From positions 1-5,897 of the forward strand of contig JAFTKI010000040.1 of NCBI GenBank assembly GCA_017453335.1: 5,897 nt of DNA. The letters run 5' to 3'. Both the position numbers and the translations under genes were made by a program. Within the stretch, counting starts at the first letter, position 1. Each line of letters opens with the position of its first letter. The DNA is from Clostridia bacterium. GTDB taxonomy: Bacteria > Bacillota_A > Clostridia > Oscillospirales > CAG-272. This document shows positions 1-4,931 of the stretch, one piece after another. The notes under the pieces were generated by a model that had not been told where the DNA came from, searched no databases, and saw only the letters and a list, made by a program, of their open reading frames with translations.

Positions 1-16
1 GAGCTGTCAGCGAAGC

Positions 17-68
17 TGACTGAGGGATTGTACTTGTGAAAAAGAACGATAAAACAATCCCTCCGTCA
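17..68. repeat. Long stem-loop inside the intergenic repeat
   Basis: Positions 17-31 pair with 54-68 over 15 bases with one mismatch, around a 22-base A-rich loop. A second perfect hairpin (6-11 with 15-20, loop GAA) overlaps its left arm, so the two structures are mutually exclusive. There is no T-run after the right arm, so a simple intrinsic terminator is unlikely. It could be the terminal inverted repeat of a small non-autonomous element. Confidence 0.6.
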
Positions 69-130
69 CGACATAGCCGCGAACCCCCAAAGCTCGTAAC
101 CTCGCTTCGGGGAACCCCATCGTCGTGCCA

Positions 131-151
131 CCTCCCTTTACACAAGGGAGG
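131..151. repeat. Perfect 8-bp hairpin CCTCCCTT/AAGGGAGG
   Basis: An 8-bp perfect stem encloses a 5-base loop (TACAC). The left arm on the minus strand reads AAGGGAGG, which resembles a Shine-Dalgarno site but is paired here and leads no credible gene. The unit is one of at least eight hairpins in the 1-288 mosaic. Confidence 0.6.
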
Positions 152-311
152 CTAAAGGATAGTTGCCACATCTGTGGCAGTGGGGCAACTTTCGCAAGTG
201 GCGGATCATTCGACGAGCCTATAGGCTCAGCGTGTGAAATGCCCCAAGGGGGCTTGTGCAAGCCACCGGCACGGCCGGTAGTCATGACTTTTCTGAAAAT
301 TTTGATTTTTG

Positions 312-340
312 TTGAAATAAAAGAATATGTATGCTATAAT
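312..340 (+). promoter_or_regulatory. Consensus sigma-70/SigA promoter with extended -10
   Basis: TTGAAA (312-317) matches the -35 box at five of six bases. TATAAT (335-340) is a perfect -10 box after an ideal 17-base spacer, and TG at 332-333 makes it an extended -10. Transcription should start near 346-348, leaving a leader of about 28 bases before the start codon at 375. This is the clearest promoter in the window and probably drives the zinc-ribbon gene, possibly also the isomerase gene downstream. It lies just right of the palindromic repeat. Confidence 0.85.
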
Positions 341-360
341 GGGAATATACTTTATAGAAT

Positions 361-366
361 AGGAGG
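361..366 (+). promoter_or_regulatory. Ribosome binding site fixing the start at 375
   Basis: AGGAGG is a perfect anti-16S match, eight bases before the ATG at 375. It selects this frame over the overlapping frame that runs out of the repeat region. Confidence 0.85.
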
Positions 367-374
367 CGTTTTGG

Positions 375-938
375 ATGTATTATTGCGAAAAATGTCATTT
401 GCTATCGGAGACCGACGCTTGCGATTACTGCTTTGATGAAAAGCTTCGTGAAGTTAAAGACGGTGACTATTGCTTTTTGATCGAGTGTGAAGAAGTTTTT
501 GGAAAAATGTTTGAAGAAATGCTGCAAAAACAAGGGATCGCGTGCGCTATGGAGCCTGTTGGCAACGGGGTAAGAAGTCAGTTGGGATTGTCCTTGGGCA
601 ACTATAAAATTTTTGTTCCTTATCAATTCTATTCCCAAGCGTGTGACATGCTTGAATTTTTCCAGGACAATTCCTCTTCAACCGATCATCTGAAAGAAAT
701 TCTATTAGATAACGTTGACAAGTGGACCTTTGAAACAAGATCTGTCGAAAAGAAGATCCGAAAAAAATATAAGCTTGGCAAAGAAGCTGATGTGATGGAA
801 TATGTAAAAGGCATAGTGGAACACGCCATAAGCATTGAAGACGTTGGTTTGATGTATTACGGTGAACACGGGTTGCTTGTAAAAAGTGAAGATGCTAAGC
901 TGTGGTTTTCTTCCGAAAGCTACAAGATCAGTATTTAA
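375..938 (+). CDS. Small zinc-ribbon protein with DUF2007-like domain (hypothetical)
   Basis: The product has 187 residues and no signal peptide or membrane segment, so it should be cytosolic. The N-terminus carries a compact Cys4 zinc ribbon (C4, C7, C16, C19; CxxC-x8-CxxC). Residues about 31-97 resemble the DUF2007 'putative signal transducing protein' fold: a hydrophobic strand, a helix ending in LQKQGIAC, a glycine-containing loop, then a strand reading KIFVPYQFYSQA. The C-terminal third is charged (EKKIRKKYKLGKEADV, about 125-140) and ends in hydrophobic strands. I recall similar ribbon-plus-DUF2007 proteins in Clostridia, all without a defined function. Start, ribosome site and promoter are all excellent, so expression is likely. 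The gene looks AT-richer than gatAB. The next gene follows after 71 bases on the same strand, which could allow co-transcription, but no functional link is visible. Confidence 0.85.
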   Translation: MYYCEKCHLLSETDACDYCFDEKLREVKDGDYCFLIECEEVFGKMFEEMLQKQGIACAMEPVGNGVRSQLGLSLGNYKIFVPYQFYSQACDMLEFFQDNSSSTDHLKEILLDNVDKWTFETRSVEKKIRKKYKLGKEADVMEYVKGIVEHAISIEDVGLMYYGEHGLLVKSEDAKLWFSSESYKISI

Positions 939-995
939 TACGACTTTTTATTCTGCTTCGATCAAGAACGGGCAAAGTTAACTGAAGCAATATGC

Positions 996-1002
996 AGGGG
1001 AG
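996..1002 (+). promoter_or_regulatory. Ribosome binding site choosing the ATG at 1010
   Basis: AGGGGAG lies seven bases before the ATG at 1010. The alternative in-frame ATG at 992 overlaps this site and has no purine-rich site of its own, so the later start is preferred; it also gives an N-terminus, MKIATTTEDFGF, typical of the family. Confidence 0.75.
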
Positions 1003-1009
1003 ATATTTT

Positions 1010-1924
1010 ATGAAAATTGCTACCACAACAGAAGATTTTGGTTTTTATTGCCGAACGGACGAAGAACGCATCCGCGAGTTGCACCGCGCGGGCTTTGAAT
1101 ACATCGATTTGAGTATGTATTCCTTTACACCCGAATGTGTGTATATGCAAGAAGGGTGGAGGGATGCCGTGAAAAGCTTGCAAGCTGTTGCGGACGAGCT
1201 TGGAATGAGGTTTGTTCAAGCCCATTCACAAGGCGGAAATCCGCTTTCCGACGATGCCGCACACGTGGATTTTTTGTTGAAAGCTACGCTACGTTCGATT
1301 GAAATCTGTGAGATCTTAGGAATCAAAAATACTGTTGTTCATAACGGATTTGCACAGGGATTGTCAAAAGAGGAATGGTTTGAAAGAAATAAAGCTTTTT
1401 ATGAAAGGCTATTTCCCACGATGGAAAGATGCGGCGTAAACGTATTGTGTGAGAACTCCACGAAAGCGAACATGAAAGAGCTTTATTTTATCAATACGGG
1501 CAAGGATATGCGAGAGTTTATTGAGTACGTTGACCATCCGATGATCCACGCTTGCTGGGATACGGGGCACGCCAACTGCGAGGGGAGCCAGTACGATGAA
1601 ATTGCGGCGCTGGGCAACGAGCTTTATGCGATCCACTACAACGACAATCACGGAGTCAAGGATGACCACCTGGCACCCTTTTTGGGAAGGCTGAATCACG
1701 ATGAGGTGCTGACCGCTCTGATCGACGTGGGATTTCAAGGATATTTTACGCTTGAATGCTCTTCATCGTTGATTCAATACAATCAATGGACAGGAAAGAG
1801 AAGACGGTTCGAAGCGGCTTCAAAATTACGCGAGCCTAAACTGTTTATGCAACGGCATCTTGAAGCCATGATGTATGATACCTCGAAATGGATGCTGGAG
1901 CAATACGGTATTTTTGAAGAATGA
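1010..1924 (+). CDS. Sugar phosphate isomerase/epimerase, xylose isomerase-like TIM barrel
   Basis: The product has 304 residues, a normal length for the AP-endonuclease-2 / xylose isomerase-like TIM-barrel family, which interconverts sugars, inositols or related keto compounds through a divalent metal in the cytosol. The barrel reads in order: strand 1 MKIATTT, FEYIDLSMY (29-37), RFVQAHSQ (67-74), NTVVHNG (107-113), NVLCENS (144-150), IHACWDTGHAN (179-189), LYAIHYND (205-212) and YFTLECS (245-251). The predicted metal ligands E148, D184, H209 and E249 are present, with H187 and H220 (KDDH) as further active-site residues, so the enzyme looks intact. A basic tail of about 50 residues (254-304, including GKRRRFE) follows the last strand. 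No transporter, kinase or regulator of sugar metabolism lies nearby, so the substrate cannot be named. Confidence 0.88.
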   Translation: MKIATTTEDFGFYCRTDEERIRELHRAGFEYIDLSMYSFTPECVYMQEGWRDAVKSLQAVADELGMRFVQAHSQGGNPLSDDAAHVDFLLKATLRSIEICEILGIKNTVVHNGFAQGLSKEEWFERNKAFYERLFPTMERCGVNVLCENSTKANMKELYFINTGKDMREFIEYVDHPMIHACWDTGHANCEGSQYDEIAALGNELYAIHYNDNHGVKDDHLAPFLGRLNHDEVLTALIDVGFQGYFTLECSSSLIQYNQWTGKRRRFEAASKLREPKLFMQRHLEAMMYDTSKWMLEQYGIFEE

Positions 1925-2003
1925 TGCTGTGCTGTAATTTATAAGATCTATTGTGTGATAGGATATTCTGTGACAGACAAGACCAATGTACAAAAAGGAG
2001 TGA
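1925..2003. other. Intergenic stretch without a clear signal
   Basis: I see no convincing terminator or promoter between the isomerase stop and the cryptic frame that follows. A purine-rich run AAAAAGGAG (1992-2000) looks like a ribosome site but has no ATG, GTG or TTG at a useful distance that opens a lasting frame. GTG at 2000 is too close and meets a stop after six codons. Confidence 0.4.
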
Positions 2004-2126
2004 TCTGCCGCTATTCTTGAGATCTTGCGCAACGCGGAAACCGTGATCCTGTTCAATCGAAACGGGCGAATGAAATACAGACCGAGCATGGAGCAGGAAG
2101 AAGCAAAAAGAAGGTTATTATTATGA
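2004..2126 (+). pseudogene. Cryptic or decayed 40-codon reading frame overlapping the next start
   Basis: After an in-frame TGA at 2001-2003, an open frame encodes SAAILEILRNAETVILFNRN, then a basic/acidic helix-like tail ending RRLLL. It looks like real protein: many codons end in G or C (ATC, CGC, AAC, GCG, ACC, GTG, CTG, TTC), and its TGA stop overlaps the next ATG as ATGA (2123-2126), a typical translationally coupled junction. Yet there is no normal start: AAAAAGGAG (1992-2000) is followed only by ATT at 2013, 12 bases away, and TTG at 2025; the internal ATG at 2070 leaves just 18 residues. I do not recognise the family. It may be the tail of a gene lost by deletion or frameshift, a leader peptide, or chance. 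Confidence 0.35.
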
Positions 2127-2911
2127 AATATTACGTTACAGCAGATGTCCACGGTTACTACACCTATCTCAAGGAGGCGCTTGAGCAAGCCGGTTTTTTT
2201 GAAGAAACAGAGCCTCATAAGTTGATCTTGTGCGGAGATCTGTTGGATAGAGGCAGTGAGGCAAATCAACTGATTGATTTTATGCTTGAGCTTGATCGGG
2301 AGGGGAAGCTCATCTATATTCTGGGAAATCATGAGGATTTATTGATTCAGTGCTTAGAGGAGATTGAGAGAGGCGGTGTGCATGAAATTGCAAGCGGCTT
2401 TTCGCATCATTCCTCAAACGGCACTTGGGGTACTTTGTTGCAAATCAGCGGCATGGAAGAATTGGAGGCATACAAAAATCCAAGCGAGCTTGTGCGTCGC
2501 GTCAGGAATTCATCCTTTTATAAAAAGCTGTTGCCTACGGGCATCGATTATTACGAAACACCAAGCTATATTTTTACGCACGGGTGGATTCCCTGCAGAT
2601 CAAAAGGCTTTCGTCCGTTCATCCGATATTCGTACGATTCGAATTGGCGAGGAGCGGATATCTCGGCTTGGAAAAGGGCTCGTTGGCACAACGGAATCGA
2701 GCTGGCGTGCGGGCGCGGTATTCTGGAACCCGATAAAACGATTGTTTGCGGACATTGGCATACGTCGTACGGACATTCCAAATTCAATCAAAAGGGAACC
2801 GAAAGCGGAGACGATGCAGATTTTTCTCCTTTTTATGCCACAGGTATTATTGCACTGGATTCCTGCGCCGCGATCAGCAAAAAGGTAAACTGTATTTTGA
2901 TAGAGGATTGA
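2123..2911 (+). CDS. Calcineurin-like metallophosphoesterase (PPP/ApaH-type)
   Basis: The product has 262 residues and carries the dimetal phosphoesterase signature: DVH (D8, H10), GDLLDRG (D39, D42, R43), GNHE (N69, H70, E71), FTHG (H153) and GHWHTSYG (H211, H213). The GDxxDRG form is typical of the PPP/ApaH branch (phage-lambda-type protein phosphatases, diadenosine tetraphosphatases, PrpE/PrpA-like proteins). It should hydrolyse a phosphomonoester or nucleotide phosphate in the cytosol using two metal ions; the substrate could be a phosphoprotein, a dinucleotide or an RNA end and is not decided by sequence. Residues 160-200 (basic, Trp-rich) form an insert that may cap the active site. The ATG at 2123 has AGAAGG eight bases upstream (2109-2114) and overlaps the stop of the preceding cryptic frame. 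The HAD gene follows after 10 bases. Confidence 0.87.
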   Translation: MKYYVTADVHGYYTYLKEALEQAGFFEETEPHKLILCGDLLDRGSEANQLIDFMLELDREGKLIYILGNHEDLLIQCLEEIERGGVHEIASGFSHHSSNGTWGTLLQISGMEELEAYKNPSELVRRVRNSSFYKKLLPTGIDYYETPSYIFTHGWIPCRSKGFRPFIRYSYDSNWRGADISAWKRARWHNGIELACGRGILEPDKTIVCGHWHTSYGHSKFNQKGTESGDDADFSPFYATGIIALDSCAAISKKVNCILIED

Positions 2912-2921
2912 TCAAACCGCA

Positions 2922-3398
2922 ATGAAAAGAATTGTTTTTTTGGATATCGACGGGATTTTGACTTCGGTTAAATACGATCGTCAAAGATCAGAACAAGACG
3001 AAAACATCGATGAAACAAGACTTGTTTTACTCGAGGAGCTGGCGGATTCCACCAACGCAGAGATCGTGCTGACGTCGTCATGGCGAAAGCATTGGGATCA
3101 AAGCGCGGAAGGCTGTGATTCGATCGGTATTGAGCTGACGAATACTTTTGAAAAGTATGGACTGAAAATCACCGATAAAACGCCTGTCATCAGCGCGCTT
3201 GAGCGATCGGTTGAGATCCGCGCTTGGTTAGAGAAACACAGTGGACAGATTGAAAGCTTTGTTATACCGGATGATATGTTTGGTGGCTGGGGAGAACTGG
3301 AAGACTCACTTGTCAAAACCGATAGCCGTATCGGGAGAGGGCTTGAAAGTCACCATATTGAAAAAGCAAGAGCCGTTTTGCAAAAAGGGCAACGGTAA
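2922..3398 (+). CDS. HAD-fold phosphatase, HAD_SAK-like (RNA-repair-associated type)
   Basis: The product has 158 residues. HAD motif I is FLDIDG (D8 nucleophile, D10 acid/base), at the extreme N-terminus as usual. Motif II is VLTSSWR (T51/S52 to R55); the hydrophobic-[ST]-S-WR form is characteristic of the small 'HAD domain in Swiss Army Knife RNA repair proteins' families. R95 and the segment SVEIRAWLEKH (96-106) match the conserved EIxxWL helix, and VIPDD (D117, D118) supplies the acidic motif. There is no large cap domain, so a macromolecular or end-type phosphate is plausible. It lies 10 bases after the metallophosphoesterase gene, with only a weak, distant ribosome site (AGAGGA, 2902-2907), so translational coupling is likely. 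The family assignment rests on motif recall, not a search; a role in RNA repair is inference. A strong terminator follows. Confidence 0.8.
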   Translation: MKRIVFLDIDGILTSVKYDRQRSEQDENIDETRLVLLEELADSTNAEIVLTSSWRKHWDQSAEGCDSIGIELTNTFEKYGLKITDKTPVISALERSVEIRAWLEKHSGQIESFVIPDDMFGGWGELEDSLVKTDSRIGRGLESHHIEKARAVLQKGQR

Positions 3399-3416
3399 AT
3401 GAAACCGATGCTTGAC

Positions 3417-3460
3417 AAAAAAGAGGAGAGAGAATGTAAAACATTCTCTCTCCGTTTTTT
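3417..3460. terminator. Bidirectional intrinsic terminator between convergent genes
   Basis: A perfect 13-bp stem (3425-3437 with 3441-3453) closes on an AAA loop. On the plus strand it is followed by G then TTTTTT (3455-3460), and on the left it is preceded by AAAAAA (3417-3422), which becomes a T-tract on the minus strand. It therefore can stop transcripts from the HAD gene (ending 3398) and from gatB (ending 3485) alike. Confidence 0.92.
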
Positions 3461-3484
3461 ATTTGTTCCGTTTTGATTGTAAAA

Positions 3485-4927
3485 TCAGTTCTTTGTGATA
3501 TAATCGACCAAAACGCTCTTCAACACCTGCGGGTCGCAGTTGCCCTTGAGCTCCTTCATGCACTTGCCGAAGAGCGACATCAAAGCCTTTTCCTTACCGC
3601 CCTTGTAGTCTGCAACCGCTTTGGGATCGCCTTCAACAACAGCCTTTACAACAGCTTCTACCTTGCCGGTATCGTTGGACATCACGTATCCGTTTGCTTC
3701 CGCATAAGCGGCAGGATCGATCGCGGGATCGTCGAACATTGCAAAGAGGATCTTCTTCGCATTTGCTCTTCCAACCTTACCGCCGCTCACGAGCAGGATC
3801 AGCTCACCGAGCGCTTTACCGCTGATATCAAGCATATCGTAGGTCATTTTTCTTGCGTTGAGAATACTCATGACCTCGGAGATCATCCAGTTTGCGGCAT
3901 CCTTTGCCGAATTGCACACCGCGTAGGCTGCCTCAAAGCAATCACACAGTGCAATGCTCTTTGTAAGCTGGTCGGCATCGTACTCGCCAAGACCGTATTC
4001 GCTGATATATCTTTCGCGCTTGACCTCGGGGAATTCGGGGAGCGATGCTTTGATCGAATCAAACCACGCGTCGTCAATCACCACAGGCATCACGTTCGGA
4101 TCGGGGAAGTAGCGGTAGTCACCCGCAGTTTCCTTGGTTCTCATCGCATAGCTCTTGCCCTTGATATCATCCCAACGGCGAGTTTCCTGGCGGAGAACCT
4201 CGGTGCCGTTTTCGAGCGCATCGATGTGTCTTGCGGTTTCGTATTCGATCGCACGCTTGATAGCTTCAATGGAGTTCATGTTCTTCATCTCGGCTCTCAC
4301 ACCAAGCTTGTCGCTGCCCTCGGGACGAACCGAAAGGTTTACGTCACAGCGCATGGTTCCGTGTGCCATTTCGCACTCGGCAACTCTTGCGTAGCGAAGA
4401 AGTGTTTTCAGGCGTTCGAGATACGCCTCCACTTCCTCCGCGCTGGAAAGATCGGGCTGGCTGACGATCTCGATCAGCGGAACACTGGTACGGTTGAAAT
4501 CAACGTGGGTGGTGTCCTCACGAATGTCGTGAACCAGCTTACCCGCATCCTCTTCCATGTGGATCTGCTTGATTCGCACGTTCTTTTTACCCTTGGAGGT
4601 CTCAATTTCAACAAGACCGTTTACCGCTACGGGAGCAAACCATTGGGTGGTCTGATAAGCGGCAGGGAGGTCGGGATAGTAATAGCTCTTTTTATCAAAG
4701 GTCGTGGTGCGGTTGATGTCACAGTTGAGCATCAAGCCTGCCTTCATGCCGAAGTCGACCACTCGCTTGTTTACGATGGGAAGCATACCGGGCATGCCGC
4801 AGCAAGCGGGGCATACGTGGGAGTTGGGGTCGGCACCGAAGGAATGTGCGGAGCAGGAGCAGAAAATTTTGGAGCTTGTTGCAAGCTCAACGTGAACCTC
4901 AAGTCCTATGACTGTTTCGTATTTCAT
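3485..4927 (-). CDS. gatB: Asp-tRNA(Asn)/Glu-tRNA(Gln) amidotransferase subunit B
   Basis: GatB binds misacylated Glu-tRNA(Gln) or Asp-tRNA(Asn), activates the side-chain carboxylate with ATP and receives ammonia from GatA. The 480-residue length is normal. The signature GLEVHVEL is at 8-15; the zinc cysteines of the cradle domain are C23, C25, C39 and C42; then PDLPAAYQTTQ (85-95), IHMEEDAGK (122-130), DFNRTSVPLIEIVSQPD (143-159), CEMAHGTMRCDVNLSVRP (185-202) and DYRYFPDP (270-277). The last 130 or so residues are the helical Yqey/tail domain that reads tRNA. Several positions differ from what I recall as consensus: S148 for Gly, Q157 for Glu, and AHGTM for the usual EGSM. The ATG at 4927 is chosen because it directly begins MKYETVIGLEVH and has AAGGAGG nine bases upstream; a longer frame from TTG at 4948 lies inside the end of gatA. 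The gatA stop is four bases upstream, so the two genes are co-transcribed. Confidence 0.96.
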   Translation of the reverse strand: MKYETVIGLEVHVELATSSKIFCSCSAHSFGADPNSHVCPACCGMPGMLPIVNKRVVDFGMKAGLMLNCDINRTTTFDKKSYYYPDLPAAYQTTQWFAPVAVNGLVEIETSKGKKNVRIKQIHMEEDAGKLVHDIREDTTHVDFNRTSVPLIEIVSQPDLSSAEEVEAYLERLKTLLRYARVAECEMAHGTMRCDVNLSVRPEGSDKLGVRAEMKNMNSIEAIKRAIEYETARHIDALENGTEVLRQETRRWDDIKGKSYAMRTKETAGDYRYFPDPNVMPVVIDDAWFDSIKASLPEFPEVKRERYISEYGLGEYDADQLTKSIALCDCFEAAYAVCNSAKDAANWMISEVMSILNARKMTYDMLDISGKALGELILLVSGGKVGRANAKKILFAMFDDPAIDPAAYAEANGYVMSNDTGKVEAVVKAVVEGDPKAVADYKGGKEKALMSLFGKCMKELKGNCDPQVLKSVLVDYITKN

Positions 4928-4931
4928 CTGA

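Larger units (their letters stand above)
1..288. repeat. Palindrome-rich intergenic repeat mosaic (MITE/REP-like), cut by the left edge
   Basis: This stretch holds no credible gene. It is packed with short inverted repeats: 6-11 with 15-20; 17-31 with 54-68 (one mismatch); 67-72 with 122-127; 131-138 with 144-151; 161-167 with 184-190; the 14-base palindrome 215-228; 241-245 with 249-253; 251-256 with 259-264; and 265-270 with 274-279. It ends at the palindrome GTCATGAC (281-288), after which the sequence becomes AT-rich. I recall similar strings, such as GCTGTCAGCGAAGCTGAC followed by TGAGGG, recurring between genes of gut Clostridia, but I could not search for copies. Reading frames crossing it on either strand look like translated hairpins, with no domain and no ribosome site. 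Whether it moves, ends transcripts or forms an RNA structure is unknown. Confidence 0.72.

Noticed and set aside
7..285. Minus-strand 92-codon frame through the repeat.
   Set aside because: It is made entirely of hairpin sequence, lacks a ribosome site, and such frames are typical spurious calls in intergenic repeats.
1..288. Possible CRISPR array in the hairpin-rich region.
   Set aside because: The hairpin units differ from one another; there is no direct repeat at regular spacing and no cas gene.
125..436. Plus-strand 103-codon frame crossing the repeat, the promoter and the start of the zinc-ribbon gene.
   Set aside because: It runs through a perfect promoter and ribosome site that serve the frame starting at 375, and it has no ribosome site of its own.
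954..989. Inverted repeat TGCTTC/GAAGCA between the zinc-ribbon gene and the isomerase gene as a possible terminator.
   Set aside because: There are only six pairs with a 24-base loop and no T-run after it.
1925..2000. The frame stays open for 31 codons past the isomerase stop, suggesting read-through.
   Set aside because: The isomerase already has full family length, and there is no stop-codon context or recoding signal to support read-through; this length can occur by chance.
1826..2332. Minus-strand 168-codon frame covering the isomerase end, the gap and the phosphoesterase start.
   Set aside because: It is mostly antisense to two well-supported genes, and its translation shows no recognisable domain.
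2364..2888. Plus-strand 174-codon frame inside the phosphoesterase gene.
   Set aside because: It is an out-of-frame shadow: the phosphoesterase motifs GHWH and FTHG are in the other frame.
3412..3417. TTGACA, a perfect -35 hexamer.
   Set aside because: It sits at the foot of the terminator, has no -10 box at a proper distance, and no plus-strand gene follows.
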